This document shows positions 35,252 to 47,656 of a stretch of DNA of 64,000 nucleotides, piece by piece. Positions within the stretch are counted from its first letter, which is position 1; each line of letters starts with the position of its first letter. Where the stretch lies: contig NZ_AJZD02000003.1 in the NCBI RefSeq assembly GCF_000272105.2, positions 1-64,000 on the forward strand. Reading direction: 5' to 3'. The notes below the pieces were generated by a model. It was not told where the DNA came from and ran no database searches. It saw nothing but the letters and a program-made list of their open reading frames with translations. The stretch is from Vibrio splendidus 12E03 (GTDB lineage Bacteria; Pseudomonadota; Gammaproteobacteria; Enterobacterales; Vibrionaceae). The position numbers and the translations under genes are program-made.

Positions 35252-36223
35252 CTAAGCTTTAACTTGCTTTAGGTATTCAGTAACGGCTTGAGTCGCTGAT
35301 TCACCTTTATGCGTTTTTACGTTGTCTAGCCAAGCTTCAACTTGTTGAGGGTTGTTGTTCAACCATTGTTGAGCCGCTTTTTCTGGCTTCACTTTTTGGT
35401 TAAGAATCTCTTCCATCAACTGGTTTTCCATCTCTAGAGTGAATTCTAGGTTTTGTAGAAGTTGACCGACGTTTGCACACTCAGACAGGTAGTTTGAACG
35501 AACGTTAGTGTAAACATTCGCGCCACCGTAGTTAGGGCCGAAGAAGTCGTCACCGCCTGAAAGGTATTCCATCTCAACATTGCTGTTCATCGGGTGCGGA
35601 GCCCAACCAAGGTAAACAATCCATTGGCTACGGCGTGCTGCGCGTGATACTTGAGACACCATACCCGCTTCGCTTGATTCCACTAGGCTGAAATCTTTCA
35701 AGCCAAACGCGTCTGAATCAATCATTGATTGTATTAGGCGGTTACCGTCGTTACCCGGCTCGATGCCATAGATGCGGTCTTTAAATTTGTCGGCATGTTT
35801 TGCTAGGTCGGCGAAGCTTTTTACACCTGAGTCGTACACGTATTTTGGTACGGCTAGCGTGTATTTTGCGCCTTCAAGGTTGGCACGAACGGTTTCAACC
35901 GTGCCCTCTTCACGGTACTTAGCAATATCGCCTTCCATGGTTGGCATCCAGTTGCCTAGGAATACGTCAATATCGCCGTTCGCCATTGAAGAGTATGTCA
36001 CCGGTACTGAAAGTAGGTCGGTTTTGGTTTTGTAACCAAGGCCTTTTAATAGTTCAGAAGTAACGGCGGTTGTTGCGGTAATGTCAGTCCAGCCTACATC
36101 AGCGAAGCGGACGTTTTCACATTGCTGTGGTTCAATAGAAGCGTTAGCACCAAATGCAAATGAACTGATGGCTAATGTTGCTAATACCTTTTTTGTAGCG
36201 GTTTGTTTATGTTGAGTCGTCAT
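35252..36223 (-). CDS. proX: Choline-binding periplasmic protein, ProX/ChoX-like
   Basis: A 323-residue substrate-binding protein of the OpuAC family with a signal peptide (cleavage near ANASIEPQ). Aromatic residues for quaternary amine binding are present, for example in FLGNWMPTMEG and YLGWAPHPMNS. Neighbouring betA and betB suggest choline as the main ligand. A separate 119-bp leader upstream leaves room for a promoter within the operon. Confidence 0.92.
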   Translation of the reverse strand: MTTQHKQTATKKVLATLAISSFAFGANASIEPQQCENVRFADVGWTDITATTAVTSELLKGLGYKTKTDLLSVPVTYSSMANGDIDVFLGNWMPTMEGDIAKYREEGTVETVRANLEGAKYTLAVPKYVYDSGVKSFADLAKHADKFKDRIYGIEPGNDGNRLIQSMIDSDAFGLKDFSLVESSEAGMVSQVSRAARRSQWIVYLGWAPHPMNSNVEMEYLSGGDDFFGPNYGGANVYTNVRSNYLSECANVGQLLQNLEFTLEMENQLMEEILNQKVKPEKAAQQWLNNNPQQVEAWLDNVKTHKGESATQAVTEYLKQVKA

Positions 36224-36342
36224 AATGATTCCTTTTTATCTTTCCTTTTTCTGCCCTAACTCATACTAATCAGGGCAGTTTTGCTGACTTTTGACTAATT
36301 TTGGTTGTTACTTTTTATTATTTTTATATCAATAACAGAGGC

Positions 36343-38055
36343 TTACGCTTCTCTTACTGGTTTATTGATTCTTTGCTTGTCTTGCCATTCAGGTGCAATC
36401 CACACTGGAACGTCCTGCTCTTTGAGCATTGGCTTACCCAAAATCAAATCGGAAGCACGCTCAGCCACCATAATGGTCGGGGCGTTAAGGTTGCCGTTTG
36501 GAATAACAGGGAAAACCGACGAATCGACAACGCGCAGATTATCAATACCGCGAACGCGACACTCTTCATCAAGCACTGCCATTGGATCATCATCAGCGCC
36601 CATTTTGCAGCCACATGAAGGGTGATACGCACTTTCCACGTTCTGCTTAACCCATTCGTCGATTGCTTCATCAGAAGTCACACTTAGACCCGGCTGAATC
36701 TCCTCGCCTCGGTACACATCCATCGCAGGTTGCGACAAAATCTCACGCGTCAAACGAATACAATCGCGCCAATCTTGGCGGTCTTGCTCAGTCGAGATGT
36801 AGTTGAAAATGATCTCTGGCTTGGCATGCGGGTCAGCAGAAGTGATCGCAACCGTACCGCGACTCTCTGGCTTATTAGGCCCAACGTGTACTTGAAAACC
36901 ATGACCATCAAAGGCCGCTTGTCCGTCGTAACGCATCGCTGCTGGCAGGAAGTGATATTGAATGTTTGGCCACTTCAACCCTTTGCGAGAACGAATAAAC
37001 GCGCACGATTCAAAGTGGTTAGTGGCACCAAGGCCTTTGCGAGTCAGAATCCACTCGGCGCCAATCATGCCCTTGCTGACCAAGCCAAGCTTACTGTTGA
37101 GCGTGATAGGTTCGTTGCAGTGATATTGAAAGTACACTTCTAGGTGGTCTTGAAGGTTCTCACCGACACCGCTTAGTTCGTGTTTAAGCTCAACGCCGGC
37201 CTTTTCAAGCACGGCTTTCGGGCCGATACCAGAAAGCTGAAGCAGTTGAACGGAACCGATAGAACCCGCTGAAGAGATCACTTCTTTGTTCGCCACAGCC
37301 ACCTGGGTATTGCCTGACTTTTCAAACTCGACACCAACCGCTTTCAAGCCCGATTGACCATTTGAGTCTTGTGCTTCAAGTAGGAAACGACGCGCCACGA
37401 TACCTTTCTTCAAGGTCAGGTTTGAACGCTTCAATGCTCGACGTAGATAAGCGTTAGAGGTTGAGGCTCTAACACCCTTGTCTACCGTCATATGCATAGT
37501 GCCGAAGCCTTCTTGCTGGTAGCCGTTGTAATCGTTGGTTTCTGGGTAACCGGCATCTTTACCTGCATCGATAAATGCTTGGTAAAGCGGGTTGAGCTCC
37601 ATATCGTTACCATTACAAGTGCCGACAGGGCCATTGTCGCCACGGTATTCATCACCGCCTTTGTTCCATGATTCAGCACGGCGGAAGTAAGGCAAACAAG
37701 CTTGGTAATTCCAACCCACTGCGCCCTCTTCTTCCCATTGGTCAAAATCACACGCGTGGCCACGAACATAAACCATGCCGTTAATTGATGAGCTGCCGCC
37801 TAACACTTTGCCCCGTGGGCAGTGCAGTTCGCGTCCATCAAGACCCGGTTCTTGCTCTGTTTCAAATTGCCAAGCGTACTTTTCAGTATTCATTGGGTAA
37901 GAAAGTGCGGTTGGCATCTGGATAAAAATACTCTTATCCGTACCACCAGCTTCCAGTAATAAAACGCTATGTTCACCGCTTTCCGTTAGCCTATCCGCTA
38001 ACACACAGCCGGCCGAACCCGCGCCGACGATAATATAATCGTAGCGTTGTTCCAT
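36343..38055 (-). CDS. betA: Choline dehydrogenase
   Basis: A 570-residue GMC-family flavoprotein that oxidises choline to betaine aldehyde. The FAD-binding [18 protein letters not shown] is at the N-terminus, [20 protein letters not shown] near residue 80, and the catalytic histidine region [10 protein letters not shown] near 470. Length and ends are typical for BetA. It is 72 bp downstream of betB. Confidence 0.95.
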   Translation of the reverse strand: MEQRYDYIIVGAGSAGCVLADRLTESGEHSVLLLEAGGTDKSIFIQMPTALSYPMNTEKYAWQFETEQEPGLDGRELHCPRGKVLGGSSSINGMVYVRGHACDFDQWEEEGAVGWNYQACLPYFRRAESWNKGGDEYRGDNGPVGTCNGNDMELNPLYQAFIDAGKDAGYPETNDYNGYQQEGFGTMHMTVDKGVRASTSNAYLRRALKRSNLTLKKGIVARRFLLEAQDSNGQSGLKAVGVEFEKSGNTQVAVANKEVISSAGSIGSVQLLQLSGIGPKAVLEKAGVELKHELSGVGENLQDHLEVYFQYHCNEPITLNSKLGLVSKGMIGAEWILTRKGLGATNHFESCAFIRSRKGLKWPNIQYHFLPAAMRYDGQAAFDGHGFQVHVGPNKPESRGTVAITSADPHAKPEIIFNYISTEQDRQDWRDCIRLTREILSQPAMDVYRGEEIQPGLSVTSDEAIDEWVKQNVESAYHPSCGCKMGADDDPMAVLDEECRVRGIDNLRVVDSSVFPVIPNGNLNAPTIMVAERASDLILGKPMLKEQDVPVWIAPEWQDKQRINKPVREA

Positions 38056-38127
38056 ATTTTGATTTCCCTGAGATGAGTCAGTAGGGCTAGCTCTATTAAG
38101 CTAACCCATAAAATTGAGTGTTACGCG

Positions 38128-39588
38128 TTAGGCATAAGGGCTGGCGTAATCGCCAAGTTCAATAAGAATGCTCTTAGTCTGCGTATAATGAAGTAGGGTT
38201 TCTGGTCCATTTTCACGGCCAATACCTGAAAGCTTGTAACCACCAACAGGCATTTCTGCGGGTGAGTCGCCCCACGTGTTCACCCAACAAATACCTGCCT
38301 GCATTTGATGAATAACACGGTGCGCACGAGAAAGGTTTTGCGTGAACACACCAGCCGCAAGGCCATATTTGGTGTCGTTAGCGCGGCGAATCACATCGTC
38401 TTCGTCCGTAAACTTCAACACTGACATCACAGGGCCGAAGATCTCTTGCTGAACGTGAGGCATGTTGTCTTCGCAATCCACAAACACGGTTGGGATAACA
38501 AAGTTGCCGTTTTCGAGGCCGTTGTCTGTCACTTGATAGCCGCCCGTCAACAGGGTTGCACCCGACTGTTTTGCTAGCTCAATGGCTTCAAGGACTTTTG
38601 AAAGGTGTTCTTTAGAAATCAACGCGCCGATCTGAGTCTCCATATCCATTGGGTTACCAATGATCAGCTTCTCAGTGCGCGTCTTAAGTTGATCGATGAA
38701 TGCGTTGTAGATGTTTTCGTGTACATAAACACGGGTACCGTTAGTACACACTTCGCCTTGAGTGTAGAAGTTTGCGACCATCGAAGCTGACACTGCATCA
38801 TCCAATTTCGCATCATCAAACACGATCATTGGTGACTTGCCGCCAAGTTCCATGGTGACTGATTTCAGCGTCTTAGCGCTATCCGACATTACCGCTTTAC
38901 CGGTACCGGTTTCGCCCGTGAACGACACTTTCGCGATATCTGGGTGCGCCGTTAGCATCTGACCAACACGGTAATCGCCCTGAACCACGTTGAACACGCC
39001 ATCAGGAAGACCTGCTTCGGTAAATATCTCAGCAAGCTTGAGCGCTGTGAGCGGCGTTTCTTCTGAAGGTTTGAAAATCATCGCGTTACCCGCGGCCAAT
39101 GCCGGAGCCGATTTCCACATCGCGATTTGGATAGGGTAGTTCCACGCGCCAATGCCCGCACAGATGCCTAGCGGTTCGCGGCGAGTGTAGAAAAATTGAG
39201 ATTCACTCAGCGGCTGTTGGTCGCCTTGTAGCGTTGGAGCCAAGCCAGCAAAGTATTCAATAACATCAGCGCCAGACGCCACATCCACTTCAATTGCTTC
39301 TTGCAGCGGCTTGCCCGTATCAACAACCTCAAGGTTTGCAAGGTCATCATTTCGAGCCCTAAGGATTTCAACGGCCTTCAAAAGAATACGACTGCGCTCT
39401 ACCGCTGTCATTGCTGACCATACCACAAATCCGCGCTTCGCAGATTCAATAGCGCTGTCGACATCTGCTGAAGATGCTTGGCCTAACGTCGCGATAGGTT
39501 CACCGTTGGCAGGGTTAATGCTATCAAAGGTTTCACCAGAGGTTGCTTTAACCGCTGCGCCATCGATGTATAACGAGTTCATTTCCAT
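38128..39588 (-). CDS. betB: Betaine aldehyde dehydrogenase
   Basis: A 486-residue aldehyde dehydrogenase that makes glycine betaine. The catalytic Glu is in [10 protein letters not shown] near 250 and the nucleophile in [14 protein letters not shown] near 285; [20 protein letters not shown] is the cofactor loop. It is the BetB subfamily by length and motif wording. The start could be ATG 39588 or 39582. It is the second gene of betIBA-proXWV. Confidence 0.95.
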   Translation of the reverse strand: MEMNSLYIDGAAVKATSGETFDSINPANGEPIATLGQASSADVDSAIESAKRGFVVWSAMTAVERSRILLKAVEILRARNDDLANLEVVDTGKPLQEAIEVDVASGADVIEYFAGLAPTLQGDQQPLSESQFFYTRREPLGICAGIGAWNYPIQIAMWKSAPALAAGNAMIFKPSEETPLTALKLAEIFTEAGLPDGVFNVVQGDYRVGQMLTAHPDIAKVSFTGETGTGKAVMSDSAKTLKSVTMELGGKSPMIVFDDAKLDDAVSASMVANFYTQGEVCTNGTRVYVHENIYNAFIDQLKTRTEKLIIGNPMDMETQIGALISKEHLSKVLEAIELAKQSGATLLTGGYQVTDNGLENGNFVIPTVFVDCEDNMPHVQQEIFGPVMSVLKFTDEDDVIRRANDTKYGLAAGVFTQNLSRAHRVIHQMQAGICWVNTWGDSPAEMPVGGYKLSGIGRENGPETLLHYTQTKSILIELGDYASPYA

Positions 39589-39693
39589 TTGAGATTCTGA
39601 CTTAATTATTGTAATTAGACTCTACTGGTCTAGTTTGAATTTTGGGTGTAAGTATTGGTCGTTCTAGTGCTGTTCTAGTTCTAACACTGCGTT

Positions 39694-40296
39694 CTATTTG
39701 GTACTGCACGAGTAGAACGTCAGTTGTTTATCAAGGTAATCGTTGATGATGGCGCGAGCCTTCTGAGCATCGATACCATCTGGGTTTAATGTGCCTCTCA
39801 GCCATAAACCATCAATCAGAGACGCAATCCCGTGAGCAACAAGATCCGCTTGTTCATGATTCAAAATACCTTTCAACTCAAGACGTAAGTGTGAAATCAA
39901 ACGTTTTTCATTCACACGCTGCAGTCTTTTCAACTGCTCGTCATGCATTGAATATGACCAAAATGCCAACCACGCCTTCGCGACCTTATTTTCTGCTTGG
40001 TAACCTTCGAAATTACCATCGATGATCGCGTTAATTCTCTGTTGGTGAGCATCAACAGGAAGCACTTTTAGTGAAGTCGTGATGGTATTAGAAAGTTGGC
40101 GAAGGATTTCACGCATGGTCTCTTCGAGCAGCCCATGTTTTCCACCAAAATAGTGATTAATAATACCAGTGGAGACTCCCGCTTCTTTGCTGATCAACGC
40201 AATACTCGCGGCATGCAAACCCACTCGATCAATCACCGTCATGGTGGCTTGAACAAGCTGTGGTTTACGTATATCAGGCATCCCAACCTTCGGCAT
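39694..40296 (-). CDS. betI: Choline-responsive TetR repressor
   Basis: A 200-residue TetR regulator that represses bet genes in the absence of choline. It starts [18 protein letters not shown], the typical BetI N-terminus; helix-turn-helix [20 protein letters not shown] is near 30-52. Its C-terminal [14 protein letters not shown] also fits BetI. It leads the operon, with a palindrome 24 bp upstream. Confidence 0.95.
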   Translation of the reverse strand: MPKVGMPDIRKPQLVQATMTVIDRVGLHAASIALISKEAGVSTGIINHYFGGKHGLLEETMREILRQLSNTITTSLKVLPVDAHQQRINAIIDGNFEGYQAENKVAKAWLAFWSYSMHDEQLKRLQRVNEKRLISHLRLELKGILNHEQADLVAHGIASLIDGLWLRGTLNPDGIDAQKARAIINDYLDKQLTFYSCSTK

Positions 40297-40319
40297 TTCT
40301 CAGTCCTTTTATTTTATAT

Positions 40320-40329
40320 TGAACGTTCA
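40320..40329. promoter_or_regulatory. Probable BetI operator
   Basis: TGAACGTTCA is a perfect 10-bp palindrome 24 bp upstream of betI, inside AT-rich flanks (TTATAT before, TTAAATATAA after). BetI sites in other bacteria share a GAACGTTC-like core. The rest of 40297-40654 has no feature that I can support. Confidence 0.65.
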
Positions 40330-40654
40330 GTTAAATATAAAATGACAGAAATTTAGTTAGGGTTCAAATGATTATTTAAAACAAAATCGTAACAATACAG
40401 CATTTAAAACAACAAAAATCATTATAAAACAATAAATTAACTATCATTTAGAGCACTAACGAAAACAATTAAAGATTTGAGGTGTGATAGTTAATGGTCA
40501 AATGTTTTTGCTTGGAAAGTTCAAAAATCAATCAGTGAGAGTCCGTGTAGAAACTTTTTGGGGAGGGAGTGAAAAGGAAGTATCAAGGAATTTTTATACT
40601 GAAATGTAAGACAAGGAAATCCACAATCAACACAGGTAACGAATCAAAAAATGA

Positions 40655-40693
40655 ACAAAAAAGGTTGGTGACAACAACGTCATCACCAACCTT
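40655..40693 (-). terminator. Terminator of the 369-residue lipoprotein gene
   Basis: AAGGTTGGTGA / TCACCAACCTT, an 11-bp perfect stem with an 11-nt loop. On the minus strand it runs into TTTTTTG. Confidence 0.85.
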
Positions 40694-40727
40694 ATCAAGT
40701 CGTTTCTTATGTTATTACGAGCCTAAG

Positions 40728-41837
40728 CTACTCAATACGTGTAATGAAATCGTATTTATCTGAGTCGGCCTTAGTCACCCAGTGTTCACCAGAAGCCGGA
40801 GCAGAATCTAAAGTGAATATATAGAAGTCGATTCCTGTATCTCCCATGACCTTTTTAAAGTAGGTCGCTTGCTTGCGATGGCTTTCGTTCTTGTATGGGA
40901 AGTCTTTGGCTGTTTTATCATCCTCAGCCCAACTGTGCACACCAACCTGTTTATTAAGCTCAATAGCTTTGGAGGTATCTGCTCGTTGCAAAACCCGTGG
41001 GTTACCCGCAGCGAACAGATCCGTGCCTCCCGAGAACACCGACCCCGTAGCAGTGACGATTGTGGTCATCTTGTTGTGGTGGATCATGCGTCCGGTGTAC
41101 ATGTTGATCTCGTCATCAGCGCTGCCACCGATATGATTGGTGAATTTCAACGTCATCTCACTTCCCGGGTACAACTTTACGATATCAAAAAGCTGAGAAT
41201 AGGTGGATGCACCTAGAGTCGATTGAATTCGCTCAACAGCGCCAGTTTCTTTGAGCACATCTCGGTAAAAGGCATTGAAAGCAAATGAAGTGGTGATGGT
41301 GACCTTATTACCATTTTTAGTGTTACTCAGAATTGTCGAACCCAAGCTCGTCACGTATTGCGACAACTCGTTTTGGTACTCAAGCTCAACGGCTTTTGCA
41401 CTGTTCGTTTTTGTTTGGATTAACGTTGTCTCATTAGAAACAGAGCGTAGCGCCGCGCTGCAATCAAACACGTCCAAACCCTTGCTCTCTGTGTAGATAC
41501 CGCAGCTATCAAACCCTGCATCAGGAAAATACAGGTCAACACTTTGACCTAAACGGCTCGCAAGCCTAACTACTTTTTGCTTCTCACTGATGTCTTCAGC
41601 AAATTGAATTTTGTCATACTGCACACCGTCATAGGTCAGCTTCATCGACTCTTGAAGCTCTTCTCGTTCTTGATACAACTTGCCTAATTTCACTGACGAA
41701 AATACGTAATCCGCCTTAGGTTTCACTTGTGCTTTAGTCGCTGTGTTACCAGAACTTGAACCTGAGTTAGAACTTGAGTTACACCCAGCTAAAATAATCA
41801 AAGGCAGTGCCAGTAACGTTTTTCTATAGTTATTCAT
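40728..41837 (-). CDS. Lipoprotein, unknown
   Basis: A 369-residue protein with a lipoprotein signal (MNNYRKTLLALPLIILAGC; modified Cys19) followed by a Ser/Asn/Gly-rich linker. The mature part starts near residue 40 and has no domain that I recognise; it contains a pair of Cys (DSCGIY and VFDCSAA) that might form a disulfide. It is monocistronic with its own terminator and is divergent from a two-component system. The Asp after Cys that retains lipoproteins in the inner membrane is absent (Cys19-Asn20), so an outer-membrane position is likely. Confidence 0.8.
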   Translation of the reverse strand: MNNYRKTLLALPLIILAGCNSSSNSGSSSGNTATKAQVKPKADYVFSSVKLGKLYQEREELQESMKLTYDGVQYDKIQFAEDISEKQKVVRLASRLGQSVDLYFPDAGFDSCGIYTESKGLDVFDCSAALRSVSNETTLIQTKTNSAKAVELEYQNELSQYVTSLGSTILSNTKNGNKVTITTSFAFNAFYRDVLKETGAVERIQSTLGASTYSQLFDIVKLYPGSEMTLKFTNHIGGSADDEINMYTGRMIHHNKMTTIVTATGSVFSGGTDLFAAGNPRVLQRADTSKAIELNKQVGVHSWAEDDKTAKDFPYKNESHRKQATYFKKVMGDTGIDFYIFTLDSAPASGEHWVTKADSDKYDFITRIE

Positions 41838-42125
41838 GCGTCATTCCCAAAGTGTTTGATGGGAAAATTCTATTATTTAGCGTTGAATTTATCTGTCGCG
41901 GGAATGTATGAGAATGTCGAACCTATTTGAACAATGTTTTTTATTTTCCTATAAATGCCAATTCATCATTGAACTAACTTATAAAGTGTTTAATCATTCG
42001 CTTTAGGTATTTGGTGAAGCATGTGAACTCAATATGCAACAGCGCATGATAGTAATGGTTCATCACGACGAAGACTCGCTCACTTAATCTCAATAAGTAA
42101 AACGCACGACAAGGCTGATAATGGA

Positions 42126-42830
42126 ATGACAAAACCTAGAATGATCATCGTGGAAGACGATTTGAAACTTCAGAAAATGTTGCAGGACTACTTTGTCGCG
42201 CAAGATTTTGATGTCACGGTGTTGGACGATGGCAGTGATGCCGCACACACCATCCTCGCGGACCAACCTGACATCGTACTGCTGGATTTGATGCTTCCTG
42301 TAACTGATGGACTTACAATCTGCCGACAGACGCGTACGCACTATAAAGGTAAAATCTTGATGCTCACCGCTAGCGATGACGACTTTGACCACGTCGCTGG
42401 TTTAGAGACAGGGGCTGATGACTATGTCACAAAGCCAATCAAACCAAGAGTTCTGCTGGCCAGAGTTCGTTCGCTATTACGCCGCCAAGACACCAATACC
42501 GCTTCAGTCGATGACTCAGACACCCTGCAGTTTGATCAACTCGTTCTGAAAAACACTTATAAAAAGTGCGAGCTTTCAGGTGCGGTTTTATCACTCACTG
42601 ACAGTGAGTTTGACCTACTTTGGTTATTGGCAAGCAACCCAGATACGCCGTTATCTCGTGATTACTTGACGCAAACATTGCGCGGCATTGAGTACGACGG
42701 AATAGACCGGACGATTGACAACAAGGTTGTACGTCTGAGGAAGATTTTAGGCGACGACCATACACCAGCAGAGAAAATTCAGACCATTCGCGGTAAAGGC
42801 TACTTGTTTGTTTCAACCGCCTGGCATTAA
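42126..42830 (+). CDS. OmpR-family response regulator, RstA-like
   Basis: A 234-residue response regulator. The receiver has Glu10-Asp11-Asp12 and phosphoacceptor Asp54 in VLLDLMLPV, with Lys in VTKPIKP. The C-terminal winged helix (about 135-230) ends with IQTIRGKGYLFV. It is 36 bp upstream of its sensor kinase. Resemblance is to RstA; the regulon cannot be read here, though the neighbouring lipoprotein genes are candidates. Confidence 0.88.
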   Translation: MTKPRMIIVEDDLKLQKMLQDYFVAQDFDVTVLDDGSDAAHTILADQPDIVLLDLMLPVTDGLTICRQTRTHYKGKILMLTASDDDFDHVAGLETGADDYVTKPIKPRVLLARVRSLLRRQDTNTASVDDSDTLQFDQLVLKNTYKKCELSGAVLSLTDSEFDLLWLLASNPDTPLSRDYLTQTLRGIEYDGIDRTIDNKVVRLRKILGDDHTPAEKIQTIRGKGYLFVSTAWH

Positions 42831-42866
42831 CTTCGCTCAGTACGAGCGTAATGAAAGAGAGCGATT

Positions 42867-44186
42867 ATGCGACGTATCTTTTTGGAGTCCCTATTAGGGC
42901 TGTTAGTTTGCTTCATGAGCGGCATTGTCGCCTACGAAATCTGTGTCTATCAGCTCAATACTGACTACGAATATGTTCTGCAAGATTATGAAGCCACAGC
43001 CCACCAGCAACTCATAGAAAACATCGCAAAAAATCAGGGGCTTGAAGCGGCTCAACAAGCCATGAACCAGTTTGTCGAAACCACTCGAAATAAACTGATT
43101 ACGTTCAACCCAAAAGATGAAATACCAAGCCCTGTTTCAGAGTTCTTCTCGACCAACCCAAATACCTTTATCTTTCACGATGATGAGCGTGACCTTTGGT
43201 TTCGCTTAGCAAGCAGTGACAATACCTATCATTACCTACCCAACAGCGAAGCGTTCGTTAGGCAAAAAATAGAATTGGAAGATGACCTCATTTGGTTGTT
43301 CTTCCTAGCCAGCTTTATCTTATACGGCGTATGCCACCTATTTATCATCTTCCGCCGAGTTAAGAAGCTTGAATCGGCGACGCTCGCCTTTGCTGAAGGG
43401 GATCTCTCCTCGCGAGCCGAGACCTCAAGCGGCATTGCAATCGGCTCACTCAATAAGTCTTTCAACCTAATGGCAGACCGCATTCACCGACTGATTGAGA
43501 GTAATCGCTCGCTCACCAATGCGGTCGCCCATGAGCTGCGCACGCCGATATTCCGTATCCAATGGCAAGCTGAAATGCTCAAAGACACACCGCTCAACGA
43601 GTCTCAGCAAGAGACTGTAGAAAGCATTGTGGAAGATACGGAAGAGATGGAGAAGATGGTCGACGAGCTATTGTGCTACGCCAAGCTAGATAGCTGCGGC
43701 CTCGAGAATTTGCAGCAGCCTGTCGAGATCAATGACTTTCTTGGCCACGCGATGACACGTTGGAACAAAGATACAGAGCTCGACATCAACCTATCACTAC
43801 CAAAGCAACCTTACGAGATTCTTGCGGATGAAATACTGCTGAACCGCGCTCTGGATAACCTCGTACGCAACGCCATGAAATTCGCACGCTCTCAAGTGTT
43901 AATTGAAGCCAGCGCGCATCAAGAGCAACTGCAGATAGCTGTACATGATGATGGTGATGGTGTGACTCAAGAACATCAGGCTCGCTTGTTTGAACCGTTT
44001 TACGTTGGCGATAAAGCGCGTAACAAAGCCAAGAGTGGCCATGGTTTAGGGTTGTCTATCGTCGAGAAGATCTGCGCTCAACACAACGCAACCGTGGAAG
44101 TGGGTCAGAGCCAAGCCTTAAAAGGTGCAGTATTCACCATAACCATTCAGCTATGTAATGATTCAGCTGACAAACCCATACAGTAA
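42867..44186 (+). CDS. Sensor histidine kinase, RstB-like
   Basis: A 439-residue membrane kinase. Membrane spans are at about 7-27 and 142-162, enclosing a 115-residue periplasmic sensor. HAMP follows (about 163-215), then the H-box NAVAHELRTPIFRIQW with His222, and the ATP domain with N-box NALDNL-like RALDNLVRNAMKF, DDGDGV and GHGLGLSIVEK. Paired with the regulator upstream. An inverted repeat GGGAG-CTCCC after the gene (44223-44239) could be a weak terminator. Confidence 0.88.
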   Translation: MRRIFLESLLGLLVCFMSGIVAYEICVYQLNTDYEYVLQDYEATAHQQLIENIAKNQGLEAAQQAMNQFVETTRNKLITFNPKDEIPSPVSEFFSTNPNTFIFHDDERDLWFRLASSDNTYHYLPNSEAFVRQKIELEDDLIWLFFLASFILYGVCHLFIIFRRVKKLESATLAFAEGDLSSRAETSSGIAIGSLNKSFNLMADRIHRLIESNRSLTNAVAHELRTPIFRIQWQAEMLKDTPLNESQQETVESIVEDTEEMEKMVDELLCYAKLDSCGLENLQQPVEINDFLGHAMTRWNKDTELDINLSLPKQPYEILADEILLNRALDNLVRNAMKFARSQVLIEASAHQEQLQIAVHDDGDGVTQEHQARLFEPFYVGDKARNKAKSGHGLGLSIVEKICAQHNATVEVGQSQALKGAVFTITIQLCNDSADKPIQ

Positions 44187-44321
44187 CTACAAAACACCTC
44201 TGGAATAATGTTCAACATCGGTCGGGAGATGCTGTCTCCCATGAACTTATTAAATCTAGATAATCATGCCACTGCCTTTGTGCCTTGCCATCTAGGTTCC
44301 AATCATTCTTAGGGTATTTTT

Positions 44322-44597
44322 ATGAAAAAGTTATTAGTTGTTTTAGGCATTGTTTCACTAGCAGGTTGTTCAGGTATCAGCCACAACGAAGAAGTTTACA
44401 CAGCGCACGCTGAAAGCTTCAACATAGTAGGCTTCCAAGTTCCTGGTAACACACAAGATCGTGCAATGGAATTGGTACCTGAAGGCGCAACGGTTGAAAC
44501 TATTCGTTCTACAAACTCTGACACAAGCTCTGTTCTGGGTATCATCAACCGTATTATCGGTATCGACTACGTTCAAGTTGGTGGTAAAAAGCAGTAA
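44322..44597 (+). CDS. Small lipoprotein, unknown
   Basis: A 91-residue lipoprotein: signal MKKLLVVLGIVSLAGC (Cys16), then a short mature region with GFQVPGNTQDRAMELVPEGA and a C-terminal SSVLGIINRIIGIDYVQVGG. The pattern of a small lipoprotein with a VPEGA block resembles TRL-like/YjfO-type envelope proteins, but I cannot assign it. It is 135 bp downstream of the kinase gene and followed by a strong terminator. Confidence 0.75.
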   Translation: MKKLLVVLGIVSLAGCSGISHNEEVYTAHAESFNIVGFQVPGNTQDRAMELVPEGATVETIRSTNSDTSSVLGIINRIIGIDYVQVGGKKQ

Positions 44598-44650
44598 TTA
44601 GCTTTAGTTACGTACCTTGAATCAGTAGCCTGCACAAACTAAGTTAATCT

Positions 44651-44678
44651 AAGCCAGTGACCCGTCGCTGGCTTTTTT
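44651..44678 (+). terminator. Terminator of the small lipoprotein gene
   Basis: AAGCCAGTGAC / GTCGCTGGCTT with a CC loop and T6 tail. Confidence 0.88.
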
Positions 44679-47505
<2,827 letters not shown>

Positions 47506-47520
47506 TCGAAAGTAGATTCA

Positions 47521-47544
47521 GGGCTCCTTATAGGAGCCCTTTTC
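47521..47544 (+). terminator. Terminator of the M4 protease gene
   Basis: GGGCTCC / GGAGCCC with a TTATA loop and TTTT tail, 15 nt after the stop codon. Confidence 0.88.
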
Positions 47545-47656
47545 GCTATTTGGCTAATGAGTTATTTAGCGAATGAAACGTCTACATGAAAAACCACGCA
47601 TTACACAAAAATCGAACCCATCAAGATAACAATACTCACCATAAAAAGGACGACAA

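Noticed and set aside
36301-36625. Overlapping frames of about 105 codons antisense to betA
   Set aside because: They are opposite a full, conserved choline dehydrogenase frame and have no protein-like motifs.
40569-40763. 64-codon plus-strand frame between betI and the lipoprotein gene
   Set aside because: It runs through the terminator stem at 40661-40693 and into the lipoprotein 3' end; low-complexity K/T/S composition.
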